37,904 nucleotides of DNA from a virus, in IMG/VR virus record IMGVR_UViG_3300031974_002320, positions 1 through 37,904 of that record. One strand, 5' to 3'. The notes under the pieces are model-generated. The model was not told the origin of the DNA, made no database searches, and saw only the letters and a list, made by a program, of their open reading frames with translations. The position numbers and the translations under genes were made by a program. Shown here in pieces: positions 9,636 through 17,276 of this stretch (the first letter of the stretch is position 1; every line of letters begins with the position of its first letter).

Positions 9636-11464
9636 TATTTCAAGGCTTTTCTATTTCCAGCCTGTACTCTAGTGTATATTGTTCTAGGTACCGGCGTTTC
9701 ATCAAAATTCACACTAAGCGCAGCTTCAGCGTTAATCGCTGTTCCATCTACAATCTCATCACCATCACGATCTTGCCATCCGCCTCTAAAGACAGCGACT
9801 TCTTCGTGTTCCATGATAATGTCTCCCCATTCATCAAGGCCTGCGACTGTATAAGGAATTTGAGTAGTTTCATCTACTTGTACGGTCTTCACTTCCTCTA
9901 TGCGCTTAAAGAAAATATATTTTTGTTTGCCGTTACCAATTTCTTCTAGTACTACAGGTTCTTGTGGGACAACAGACACAGTCTTAGACTCATAGTAACC
10001 CAGACGTCTAGCTGTCTCTTCTGTTTCTGAGATGAATCTCACGTTTACTGCATCAATACCATCAATCTCTTCTAGGATATACACAATATCAGATTTAGGT
10101 AGTTTATCTCTTCTTGTTATATTCAGTAAGTAGTCGCTCACTCGGGCTCTTACTTCATTGTAAATTTCTTGTTTTGTGTAACCCTCAAAATATCTGATGT
10201 TAATATCCATACTGTACTTTCTAATCTGAGGTTTTACAAAAATAACTTCAGTTGTTACCATTTGCTGACCACTATCCTGAATCACTTGTGACATTTTATC
10301 ATACTCATTCTGGTCAAAGAACATTTCGTTCTGTGGAATCGAGAAGTAGTCTTGGTTCGCTAATAACTTTCTTTTTATATCTGGAATAGCAAAGATATAG
10401 ATAACATTATCATCATCTAGGTATTCATCTGAGGTCGTGTTGTAAGCATCCACATACGAGAACATACCGTATCTTGATAAGAAATACTCGTAATTGTCTG
10501 GAGTTGCTAAGACGTAAGATTTGGAAGCGAGAGGCGCCATTAGCTTAGTAAAGTCAGTTGACTCTGCGTCTCCACCCATTTTTGGTGAAGAGGTTACAGT
10601 TACTTCTAAATACTCATTTAGATCAAACCCGTCTCCGTTTGAGTCAGTACCTTCTGCATCCCACTTTAAAATAATATCCTGTCCATCGTCTAGGTTACCT
10701 GCAAAACCTTTATGTTTTACATATTCCACTACAATATCAGAACCAGCAGCTGGCATTGCACCAAAGTTACCAGTACCAAAGTAGATGTCTAAACCACCAG
10801 ATACACCAGTCTTAATAATGTAACCTTTCTCCTCGTTGAGTAGGTCATACATTGACTCATGTTTAGTCCACTTCTCACCGTTCACAGAAACTGAAACCAT
10901 CGAGTGATCTGTTAGTGTATTGGTTTGAGCATTGTAAGACTGCATTGGCTCACCAGTCCCAGTGAATGTTTGTTGTTCAAATTGACCTTGAACAATAGCG
11001 GTAGCAGTCTTATATTTGTTAGACTTCTCTAGTCTAAACTTCTCTTGTGAGGTTAGTAGAGTATAAGTTAATCCGTTGTTCTCACATTTTAATTCTGATC
11101 TAGCATCAATGTTTAAACCAGTACCTGCAATCTTTCCTAGATCCGAACCTACTTTCCATCTAAATTCTATCTCACCAGTTGCAGCAAAACCTCTAGTTGC
11201 ATCATGGCCAGTCAGTCTTGATAGACCATAGATCGACTCGGGTTGTTGAGCCGTATATATGTTTTGTTCTACTGTAGCATCTTCTACATAGAACATAATT
11301 AGTTCACCTAACTCTGCCATCACGTTTACGATTTGCGCAAACGGTGAAGCCTCAGTAAATAAAGTACCCGCTCTCTTATACGTTCTTGCAATATACGTAC
11401 GAGCATCAGCCTTTATTTGGTCTGCCTGAGTTCTTAGTGCACTTAAAAATTTTAATTCAGCCAT
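9635..11464 (-). CDS. Baseplate wedge protein, baseplate J / gp6 family
   Basis: A 609-residue protein. The start (SALRTQADQIKADARTYIAR then SPFAQIVNVMAELGELIMFY) matches the N-terminal helical region of T4-like gp6. The C-terminal part around residues 420-480 (KPQIRKYSMDINIRYFEGYT, then EIYNEVRARVSDYLL and DIVYILEEIDGIDAVNVRFI) is the characteristic baseplate J-like region: phage-conserved beta-strand, helix pair and 'I.GV..V' strand. gp6 forms the continuous ring that holds wedges together and drives sheath contraction. It follows the gp25 gene with a 7-nt gap, the usual gp25-gp6 partnership. Length is close to T4 gp6 (660 residues). Confidence 0.9.
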   Translation of the reverse strand: MAELKFLSALRTQADQIKADARTYIARTYKRAGTLFTEASPFAQIVNVMAELGELIMFYVEDATVEQNIYTAQQPESIYGLSRLTGHDATRGFAATGEIEFRWKVGSDLGKIAGTGLNIDARSELKCENNGLTYTLLTSQEKFRLEKSNKYKTATAIVQGQFEQQTFTGTGEPMQSYNAQTNTLTDHSMVSVSVNGEKWTKHESMYDLLNEEKGYIIKTGVSGGLDIYFGTGNFGAMPAAGSDIVVEYVKHKGFAGNLDDGQDIILKWDAEGTDSNGDGFDLNEYLEVTVTSSPKMGGDAESTDFTKLMAPLASKSYVLATPDNYEYFLSRYGMFSYVDAYNTTSDEYLDDDNVIYIFAIPDIKRKLLANQDYFSIPQNEMFFDQNEYDKMSQVIQDSGQQMVTTEVIFVKPQIRKYSMDINIRYFEGYTKQEIYNEVRARVSDYLLNITRRDKLPKSDIVYILEEIDGIDAVNVRFISETEETARRLGYYESKTVSVVPQEPVVLEEIGNGKQKYIFFKRIEEVKTVQVDETTQIPYTVAGLDEWGDIIMEHEEVAVFRGGWQDRDGDEIVDGTAINAEAALSVNFDETPVPRTIYTRVQAGNRKALK

Positions 11465-11471
11465 TAGTTAT

Positions 11472-11828
11472 TTATCTTAAATTTACTTTAATTTGATACT
11501 CGTTGTTGATGGTAATATCTACATAACAAATATCTCTAACTTCTCCTTTATAGAAAGACACATCAACTTTAGTCGAATACTTTTTAGAAAGTGGCACATA
11601 ATTCAATAATTGAGTCGTTATTTCGTTTCTAATTTGAAACTCATTTTGATTTAGAGAATAAACTAAATCTTCTAAACTACAGCCAAAATCAGGCGCACCT
11701 AACACACTTCTTTTTCTTGTGAATAACATAGTTTCAATCTGAGCTATTAACTGCTCGATCTCCCCGTTGTTTTGTATCACATTAGTCTGATAGTTAGGGT
11801 CACCAATATATTTAATGTAAAAATCCAT
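11472..11828 (-). CDS. Baseplate wedge protein gp25 (GPW/gp25 family)
   Basis: A 118-residue protein of the size expected for gp25. The family core is clear: an N-terminal helix (EIEQLIAQIETMLFTRK), then RKRSVLGAPDFGCSLEDLVY, the conserved 'R..ll..p.fG..l..l.f' sheath-initiator motif, and a C-terminal beta strand region (RDICYVDITINNEYQIKVNL). gp25 sits at the gp6/gp53 junction and nucleates sheath polymerisation. The start is preceded by ACATATATAA, AT-rich with no Shine-Dalgarno. Despite its older name, gp25 has no lysozyme activity expected from this fold. Confidence 0.9.
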   Translation of the reverse strand: MDFYIKYIGDPNYQTNVIQNNGEIEQLIAQIETMLFTRKRSVLGAPDFGCSLEDLVYSLNQNEFQIRNEITTQLLNYVPLSKKYSTKVDVSFYKGEVRDICYVDITINNEYQIKVNLR

Positions 11829-11848
11829 TTATATATGTATTCGGCTTA

Positions 11849-12691
11849 TTATGAATGCATCATCCAATCAACGCCTTCATCGCCCTTAATTTCCTCAATA
11901 ATCGACTCTAATTCGGTGTCGCCCATGTCTTTTATTGCGTCATAGTCAAATTCAACATTACCAGGTAATGCAAACTTGAAGATACCTAATTTGGCACCTA
12001 GTGCAGATTTGATCTTTGCAGAACAATATCTAAAGAATATCTCATCTTCATAAAGTGCACAATCCGGAAGGGTTTCGTACACATGAAGTATTACATCTTG
12101 TTTTGGAGTATCTCCTAATATCTTTAACTCTCCAGTTAATCTTGAGTACTGGAAAGAGATCGGGTTTTCTAAAATTTGTCTAGATAGATCTGCAAGAGAT
12201 TGGTTAAGTACATAGTATTCTAGCTCTGATGCAGACTCGGCTGCTCCAGCACCTTCGTACATACCTCTAAATAACATCTTCTCAATTGCGAAGTCACCAC
12301 CACCCTGGAATCTAACATCCATGCTAGTTCCTGTACTATTCCAACCTGAGCCTAAGTCATGTACTCCAAATACAGAGAATACTGCACCTGAACCATCAGC
12401 ACTTGCGCTAGGTAGATTTAAAGATCTATGACTTTTAAAATATGCTGAGCCAAAAACTGCTGCAGGGATATGATAATAGTTTTCTCTTACAGAGTCCTCA
12501 TAGTTTTTATAGAACCATTTCTTAGCTCTTTTAACTATGTTAATAATTTCTCTTTGTGGCAGGTTAACAGGAACCATACAAGCACCGGTTAGGTCATCAC
12601 CTAACTCTTGTAAGAATGCATTGAGACAATTCTGTCCGAAATCTCTTTCAGTGCCTAAATTAGTTTCATTACCACTTCTAATTTCACTCAT
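11849..12691 (-). CDS. Putative neck protein (gp13-like) or baseplate-associated protein
   Basis: A 280-residue protein. The C-terminal part (ALYEDEIFFRYCSAKIKSAL, then GAKLGIFKFALPGNVEFDYD, then IESIIEE-like helix and acidic tail) follows a pattern I associate with T4-like neck/virion proteins: a helical 'W..r+...alik...G..l.kf.g..LPG.v...g' segment before a terminal acidic helix. The N-terminal region has a helical stretch (REIINIVKRAKKWFYKNYED) and a central Gly/Ser-rich part. It lies one base after the amidoligase-like gene and 20 nt before gp25. The family assignment is tentative; baseplate protein is the alternative. Confidence 0.5.
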   Translation of the reverse strand: MSEIRSGNETNLGTERDFGQNCLNAFLQELGDDLTGACMVPVNLPQREIINIVKRAKKWFYKNYEDSVRENYYHIPAAVFGSAYFKSHRSLNLPSASADGSGAVFSVFGVHDLGSGWNSTGTSMDVRFQGGGDFAIEKMLFRGMYEGAGAAESASELEYYVLNQSLADLSRQILENPISFQYSRLTGELKILGDTPKQDVILHVYETLPDCALYEDEIFFRYCSAKIKSALGAKLGIFKFALPGNVEFDYDAIKDMGDTELESIIEEIKGDEGVDWMMHS

Positions 12692-12692
12692 T

Positions 12693-14003
12693 TTATGTAT
12701 TTATTTTTGTACTTACTATTACTTCTGTATCTTCAAATCTAGCATGTGGACCAACGCCACCTTCTCTGAAAATACCGCCAATCATTTTACCTTTAAAGAT
12801 ACCATCCCTTCCGAACACATAACAGTTAGTCACGGTACAGCTCCCATGCACATAAGAAGACTCTATCTTAGAATCTATTATTTCACAGCCCTTATATAGC
12901 TGCGATCTTAAAACTTGCGCACCATTTACTTTACCACCATATATGCCACTATTCTCAATGTTACCAGAGAGTTCACAGTTTACAAACTCAAAACCATCTA
13001 AAATATACGCAGTCTTAAACTTACCGTCTTTGACTTGTACAGTAGAGTAGTCCGAATCGTAGTTAATTAAGCCCTCTTCCATTGTTCCGTTTGACAAAAG
13101 ATCTAGTACTTTATTTTTAAATCTGTCCCATTGTACAGATATTACTCGCGGATCATCTTGCAGATCCACTAATATATTTATCTTCGGCCAGTATTTATTT
13201 ACTGCTTTATAGTCTTTTAGCATTTCCATTAGAGGCTCATTCTTTCTTAGAATCCTCTGTAACTCAATTTTATTAGCAGGTGAGAATCTTGGTTCAGCGC
13301 AAGATCTCCATATAGCCATAATAAAAGAGTCTGCTAAATGTAGAATATCATCGGTTCGCTTCTCGTAATCTTTACCGCCAATATATCTAAACTCTAAATA
13401 GTTTTTCTGTGCCTTCTCAAAGTTAATGCCATAATACTTTGTGTTAGCAAATGTAAAGTTATCCTTATTAATCATATCAGCGTTATAGTAGAACGCTTCA
13501 TGTTTAGGCATTACCCATTTGATAGATTTTGCATAAGTAGAATTCTCTCTATTAGGGAAATACTTATAGACTCTAGCCTCATCAAATTCTAAGATGAACT
13601 TTAATACGTTCATTTTAGAAATCATCTGAGGGTCTTCTAAATAATCTGGATTAAAAGACATATTAAGGTGAATAGATGCACGATCAGTTGTATAACCGTT
13701 CTCGCGAATCCAACCTAACATCTTCATAATTAAGATCCTAGCATTTCTATAAGGGAGAGCACCAGTAACTAATTCAATTAGCCCTTTACCACCAGACATA
13801 TCTGGTTCCATTTTAAATACCTCGGCAGATGGCTGAAAGTCAGAGTGAGCTTTATCTTCTAACCTAATTTTTCTATTAAGTAGTTTAGATAAAGACTCTC
13901 TCGTCTCTTCCAATTCTAGGTTTGAGTAGAATTCAAACTCGATACCTATTTGGCCGGCATTAAGTATTTGCCCTTTATGTGCGTCTTTTCCTAACTTTTG
14001 CAT
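12693..14003 (-). CDS. Amidoligase-like enzyme fused to C-terminal repeat domain
   Basis: A 436-residue protein when started at ATG 14003; a TTG one codon earlier is less likely. The N-terminal 300 residues carry signatures of the glutamine-synthetase-like COOH-NH2 ligase fold (Amidoligase_2 type): GIEFEF at 20-25, KMEPDMS with GLIELVTGALPYRNA at about 64-88, ASIHLNMSF at about 109-117, and NYLEFRYIGGKDYEKR farther on. Such enzymes are known or predicted to form amide/isopeptide bonds on peptides or cell-wall components. Residues about 330-430 are short repeating beta-strand units (EFVNCELSG, NSGIYGGKV, RSQLYKGCEII, SKIESSYVHG, CTVTNCYVFG), suggesting a beta-helix-like domain. It lies in the virion operon, upstream of a neck-like gene. 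Fold call is good; substrate is unknown. Confidence 0.75.
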   Translation of the reverse strand: MQKLGKDAHKGQILNAGQIGIEFEFYSNLELEETRESLSKLLNRKIRLEDKAHSDFQPSAEVFKMEPDMSGGKGLIELVTGALPYRNARILIMKMLGWIRENGYTTDRASIHLNMSFNPDYLEDPQMISKMNVLKFILEFDEARVYKYFPNRENSTYAKSIKWVMPKHEAFYYNADMINKDNFTFANTKYYGINFEKAQKNYLEFRYIGGKDYEKRTDDILHLADSFIMAIWRSCAEPRFSPANKIELQRILRKNEPLMEMLKDYKAVNKYWPKINILVDLQDDPRVISVQWDRFKNKVLDLLSNGTMEEGLINYDSDYSTVQVKDGKFKTAYILDGFEFVNCELSGNIENSGIYGGKVNGAQVLRSQLYKGCEIIDSKIESSYVHGSCTVTNCYVFGRDGIFKGKMIGGIFREGGVGPHARFEDTEVIVSTKINT

Positions 14004-14029
14004 CAATTGAGAGTATGATATTACGTTTC

Positions 14030-14039
14030 AATATATATC
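14030..14039 (-). promoter_or_regulatory. Possible late promoter, variant (GATATATATT)
   Basis: Minus-strand GATATATATTGA, about 27 nt upstream of the ATG at 14003, inside the 53-nt gap between the S1-like and amidoligase-like genes. It matches the GATATATA core, but the last positions deviate from the consensus. Confidence 0.4.
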
Positions 14040-14056
14040 AAACTCTGTGGCAATAG

Positions 14057-15343
14057 TTATTGGGGTAACTTTAAGAATACCTTCATGGCATCCTCGTCTA
14101 TTCTGGTGATTTGTACATCTATGTCATCACCTGTAGAATAGTTATCTAAAGCATCTTTAGGTAGTTCGCTGACATGAAGCAGGCCAGTTACACCATCTTC
14201 AATGTTTACAAATACCCCATACTCTTTTTTAGTTTTAACAACAGCCTTTACAACCGATGGTATTTGATACCTAGTATTGATATTAATCCACGGGCTAACT
14301 GTAGTATTTTCTTTTTGAGTTAGAGTAATCTTAGTATTGCTAATAATATCTTTTACAAAGAATGAAATTTCGTCGCCTGGCTTGATGTCTCTTGTTTTAA
14401 ATTTAGCCTGGGTTGCTTCGTCTAATTCATTTGTGTGAATCATACCAGTTAGACACTTGTCGAATTCTACGAAGACTCCGTATTTAGCAGTTCCTGTCAC
14501 TAGACCAGTCTTCTCAGCGCCGATATTATCTTTAAGTTCTTTTATTGCGTTTGGAATTAAAGCCTGTAAGTATTTTCTATGTGAGACTACAACAGTTCCT
14601 CTTTCTGGAGAGAAACTTACCGGTACCACATAAATCTCTTCGCCTACAATTGAGCTAAAGTCAGATAGTTTATTAATACCTGCAAGTGAACCTGGCATAA
14701 AGCAGTCGATACCTTGAACCTTTACAATATAACCTCCGTTCTCAATCATGTTCTTCACAGTACCGATCCAAGCGGTGTTACCCTCTTCGATACCCTGTCT
14801 AAGATCCATGAATGTTTTGTGTTTCACACCACCAGTAATCGAACCGTTTAACGTACCTTTAGTTTCAGTAATTAAAACCGCAGTCTCGTCGCCTGGCAGT
14901 AGTGCTCTGACTTCTTCAGACTCTTTTGATGTTTTTACATAAACCGACTCTCTATAGCCGATGTCTACAGTAATCCAATTCGGATCTATACCGTAAATAA
15001 AACCAGTATGAATTTCACCAACATTTAGTTGAGGTTTAATCTCAGGGCTATACTCACTTAAGATGTCGTACATCTCCTGAGCATAAGGTTCTCTTGAGTA
15101 GACCTTATCTCCGTTCTGAGTCTTAATGTGTGGATTAGGTTTTCTAGTATGTGAAGGACATGTGGACTCGTATGCGTCCCATAAGAACTCTCCATTTTCA
15201 TCATAGAATTCTGAAAAGTCATTGCCATCATCCTTGGCTACTTGTTCTGTAAATTGTTCTGTGGGTTTTTGAACGGTTTCAACCAGTTCAACTGTAGTGC
15301 CTTCGTGGGCTGCAGAAATTCTGCGTCTTTTTTTGTCTGACAT
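14057..15343 (-). CDS. Ribosomal protein S1-like protein with four S1 domains
   Basis: A 428-residue protein with a disordered, basic-then-acidic N terminus (about 1-100) and four consecutive S1 OB-fold RNA-binding domains at about 107-165, 188-256, 274-345 and 358-426. The second has GGYIVKVQGIDCFMPGS, close to the GG.IV.V.GIEAFLPGS signature of bacterial bS1. The third and fourth have KYGVFVEFD..LTGMIHTNEL and EYGVFVNIEDGVTGLLHVSEL, the classic S1 strand pattern. Bacterial bS1 usually has four to six domains. It has its own late-promoter element 26 nt upstream and sits among structural genes. A role in recruiting ribosomes or stabilising phage mRNA is inferred. A virion role is possible but less likely. 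Confidence 0.85.
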   Translation of the reverse strand: MSDKKRRRISAAHEGTTVELVETVQKPTEQFTEQVAKDDGNDFSEFYDENGEFLWDAYESTCPSHTRKPNPHIKTQNGDKVYSREPYAQEMYDILSEYSPEIKPQLNVGEIHTGFIYGIDPNWITVDIGYRESVYVKTSKESEEVRALLPGDETAVLITETKGTLNGSITGGVKHKTFMDLRQGIEEGNTAWIGTVKNMIENGGYIVKVQGIDCFMPGSLAGINKLSDFSSIVGEEIYVVPVSFSPERGTVVVSHRKYLQALIPNAIKELKDNIGAEKTGLVTGTAKYGVFVEFDKCLTGMIHTNELDEATQAKFKTRDIKPGDEISFFVKDIISNTKITLTQKENTTVSPWININTRYQIPSVVKAVVKTKKEYGVFVNIEDGVTGLLHVSELPKDALDNYSTGDDIDVQITRIDEDAMKVFLKLPQ

Positions 15344-15368
15344 TTATTTTTAGATTAACAGTGTAACA

Positions 15369-15379
15369 TATTATATATC
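15369..15379 (-). promoter_or_regulatory. Putative late promoter (GATATATAATA)
   Basis: Exact minus-strand GATATATAATA, 26 nt upstream of the ATG at 15343. Its first base is the last base of the TAG stop of the upstream gene, so the S1-like gene can be transcribed separately from the two zincin-like genes. Confidence 0.6.
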
Positions 15380-15753
15380 TACTTAAGTATTCGTTTTATC
15401 CAAGCATAATGTTTTCTAGTACTTAGGTAACTTAAGTTATCATCGTTGTCATAAGCCTCCCTTTCAAAAGAGATATTGTAATAAGCTTTTTGGAATGAGA
15501 AATAGATAGGTACCTTAATCATCCACTCGGTAATATACCATAGATAGAAGGGTAAGATTAACATCTCTTCTTGTTGTTTAATATGAATCGACTCATGGTT
15601 AATTATTCTAGCAGCCTTTCTTCTCCAAGGTGGAGATACATCATAAATCTCTCTTAGAATAATAAAAGGCCAAAGAGTAATTCCGCCAATTTTCATAAAT
15701 AGACCAATACGGTCTAAAAACTTATCACTGTACTTAATGATCGGTGTTTTCAT
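15379..15753 (-). CDS. Small HExxH zincin-like protein, possibly membrane-associated
   Basis: A 124-residue protein with an HESIH motif at residues 53-57 (INHESIHIKQQEEML) followed by a hydrophobic aromatic segment (ILPFYLWYITEWMI) and FEREAYDND at about 96-104. HExxH plus a downstream FEREA glutamate is the arrangement of gluzincin-type metallopeptidases and of small phage and bacterial domains of unknown substrate. Hydrophobic stretches at about 18-33 and 66-85 suggest membrane contact. It starts 12 nt after another HExxH protein; the two probably form a pair. Peptidase activity is not certain, since the domain is shorter than most functional zincins. A role in lysis or envelope processing is only an inference. 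Confidence 0.65.
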   Translation of the reverse strand: MKTPIIKYSDKFLDRIGLFMKIGGITLWPFIILREIYDVSPPWRRKAARIINHESIHIKQQEEMLILPFYLWYITEWMIKVPIYFSFQKAYYNISFEREAYDNDDNLSYLSTRKHYAWIKRILK

Positions 15754-15765
15754 AATTTATATATT

Positions 15766-16242
15766 CTATTCACAAATAGGTTCATTTGGTACAAACATCT
15801 CATCGGTCCATTTTTCAGCATGTATCTCCCAAGCTCTTTCTCCCCATGGTTGTTGCCATGTAGAGAGTTGACCCATCCAGAATACAATTCCCATGCCTTC
15901 TTTTAGCAGGCCATTATGCATTTGATAAACATGAACCAGTTCATGGAAGAACGTTCTTTGTAATCTCTCTACAGGATATTGACTATTTAATTGAACTAAA
16001 TATACACCTGGCATTACCTCGGTAGTCAAGCCAATTATTCTAAAATTAAGTGGTGACATTTTAACCTGAATGAACGGTTGTCGATATGGTGGATTTTTAT
16101 CCATTAAAGAATCCTTTAGAAATCTTTGTGAACTAGCGTTATTAACCACATCGGCTACTGTCGCTCTTTTAGTGTAAATGTACTTCTCATGTACTATCAT
16201 TTTGTCCTGAATAATATGGGCTATTAGTAGGACAAATGACAT
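15766..16242 (-). CDS. HExxH zincin-like protein with possible signal peptide
   Basis: A 158-residue protein from ATG 16242. HELVH lies at 100-104 (TFFHELVHVYQMHNGLL) and a second acidic/His motif, ERAWEIHAE, at about 135-143 could supply the third zinc ligand. The N terminus MSFVLLIAHII is hydrophobic. In-frame codons immediately upstream (reading ILRKLLIL) would complete a signal peptide with a basic n-region, so a non-ATG start at ATT/ATC near 16264-16269 is possible; TTG at 16243 is another option. With the adjacent HESIH protein it forms a two-gene unit directly downstream of the divergent control region. Envelope or periplasmic action is inferred from the hydrophobic N terminus. Confidence 0.6.
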   Translation of the reverse strand: MSFVLLIAHIIQDKMIVHEKYIYTKRATVADVVNNASSQRFLKDSLMDKNPPYRQPFIQVKMSPLNFRIIGLTTEVMPGVYLVQLNSQYPVERLQRTFFHELVHVYQMHNGLLKEGMGIVFWMGQLSTWQQPWGERAWEIHAEKWTDEMFVPNEPICE

Positions 16243-16281
16243 CAATATGAGTAACTTTCTAAGGATAATGGTAGACTTTGA

Positions 16282-16293
16282 TTATACTATATC
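16282..16293 (-). promoter_or_regulatory. Possible late promoter, variant (GATATAGTATAA)
   Basis: Minus-strand GATATAGTATAA about 40 nt upstream of ATG 16242. It keeps the GATATA core of the six better elements, but the remainder is shifted. Confidence 0.35.
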
Positions 16294-16300
16294 TATCCTA

Positions 16301-16322
16301 GCAAAATAATTGCAAAATAATT
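16301..16322. repeat. Perfect 11-bp tandem repeat in divergent promoter region
   Basis: GCAAAATAATT occurs twice head to tail (16301-16311 and 16312-16322) and is followed by a further GC. One helical turn per repeat and a position between divergent genes fit an operator for a repressor or activator; this is inference. Confidence 0.6.
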
Positions 16323-16387
16323 GCCTCTAGATTTTTTTATGTCAGATATTTTTCGTATATTAGTACTGTAATTAAACGGTTAAACAA

Positions 16388-16864
16388 ATGACAATTCAAG
16401 AACACAACTGCAAGATCACTGGAAAAACCACCTTCTCGATCAATCAAAACATCGGTGGTAAAATGCACAAATTCCATACTACTAACTACGGTCTAGACTG
16501 GAACACTACAACTTACAAATTCCGTACGGTTTCTAAATGTCGTGCTGGTTTCATGACTATTTCCGATCACGAGACTACTCTCGAGCGTGTGGTTACTAAC
16601 TGGAAGAAGAATGCTCTTCAAACGATCGAAGTTCAATTGCCTGATAGCGACTTCTATGTAACTGTCTTGGCTCTTAAGGGTAACAAATTCGTTATCGCTG
16701 AAAACACCGTCTTGGAAAACATCAAGATCGGAACTATTCACTCTTCTTACCCGAAGATGGCTGACCATGGCCACTGGAATTCTATTGGATCTAAGACTTG
16801 GGCTGACAAAGCTTACAAGCTCGAAGATACTTTCAAAAACATAACAATCGAAATCATCAAATAA
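16388..16864 (+). CDS. Hypothetical plus-strand protein (probable early gene)
   Basis: A 158-residue protein starting MTIQEHNCKITGKTTFSINQ. It is predicted mostly beta, with Cys8 in the N-terminal segment, several His, and no motif I recognise. Codon choice looks different from the minus-strand genes: Asn AAC and Ile ATC clearly dominate over AAT and ATT. It is the first of two plus-strand genes in a window otherwise entirely minus-strand, separated from its partner by one base (TAATATG). Opposite orientation to virion genes and distinct codon use suggest early or host-takeover expression, possibly with recent acquisition. Function is unknown. Confidence 0.7.
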   Translation: MTIQEHNCKITGKTTFSINQNIGGKMHKFHTTNYGLDWNTTTYKFRTVSKCRAGFMTISDHETTLERVVTNWKKNALQTIEVQLPDSDFYVTVLALKGNKFVIAENTVLENIKIGTIHSSYPKMADHGHWNSIGSKTWADKAYKLEDTFKNITIEIIK

Positions 16865-16865
16865 T

Positions 16866-17276
16866 ATGGATCAATTTAACTACAAAGAAATCAAATGTAA
16901 CGGTATTGGTGGTCTAGGCTACCAAGCCGTCTTAAAACACAAAGATCAAATTCAAGCCATCTGTCAAGAGGTTCGAGATCTACTCGGCGATAAACTCTGG
17001 GACAAGATGATTAAGCAAGCGTCTGAAGTAGACACTTATACAGAGTATTATGCCGGTAGCAGATACCAAGGTGTTGAAGACAACGCTTACCGACTTGCAA
17101 CTGGAATTGCAAAACATGTATCTACTTATCTCAAGGACGATCTTCTCATTGAGATGCACGTAGGAGCCGTTCTAAACAACTTAACAATTGACGAAAAGGT
17201 TTATATGGTTCTCGACGCTCTGCGCGACTGTGCGTCTGCAGACCATTGGTACACTTTCGAAAAGGACTGGGGTTAA
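16866..17276 (+). CDS. Hypothetical plus-strand protein, partner of preceding gene
   Basis: A 136-residue, mainly helical, mildly acidic protein (MDQFNYKEIKCNGIGGLGYQ; helices around QAICQEVRDLLGDKLWDKMI and EKVYMVLDALRDCASADHWY). No domain is recognised. It is coupled to the upstream plus-strand gene by TAATATG. Its stop codon shares TTAA with the stop of the convergent minus-strand gene, so the two ORFs overlap by 4 bp tail to tail and no terminator fits between them. Codon choice resembles its partner (AAC, ATC, CTC frequent). Confidence 0.7.
   Translation: MDQFNYKEIKCNGIGGLGYQAVLKHKDQIQAICQEVRDLLGDKLWDKMIKQASEVDTYTEYYAGSRYQGVEDNAYRLATGIAKHVSTYLKDDLLIEMHVGAVLNNLTIDEKVYMVLDALRDCASADHWYTFEKDWG

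Larger units (their letters stand above)
16246..16387. promoter_or_regulatory. Divergent control region between late and plus-strand genes
   Basis: A 142-nt AT-rich gap, the only divergent intergenic region in the window. It holds a late-promoter variant (minus-strand GATATAGTATAA, 16282-16293) for the zincin genes and a perfect 11-bp tandem repeat (16301-16322). Before the plus-strand ATG at 16388 is an AT-rich stretch containing TATTTTTC, which weakly resembles a Bacteroidetes -7 box (TAnnTTTG). No Shine-Dalgarno sequence precedes either start. Confidence 0.55.

Noticed and set aside
11472-11828. Lysozyme activity for the gp25 homologue
   Set aside because: The family name is historical; the fold is a structural sheath initiator with no catalytic residues visible.
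14001-14006. TTG start for the amidoligase-like gene (also for 16242 and 28731 genes)
   Set aside because: Each has an ATG one codon downstream; an ATG is more likely. For the zincin gene a longer non-ATG start is kept as a possibility because of the signal-peptide fit.
16388-17276. Toxin-antitoxin pair for the two plus-strand genes
   Set aside because: Sizes and adjacency fit, but no toxin or antitoxin motif could be seen in either protein.
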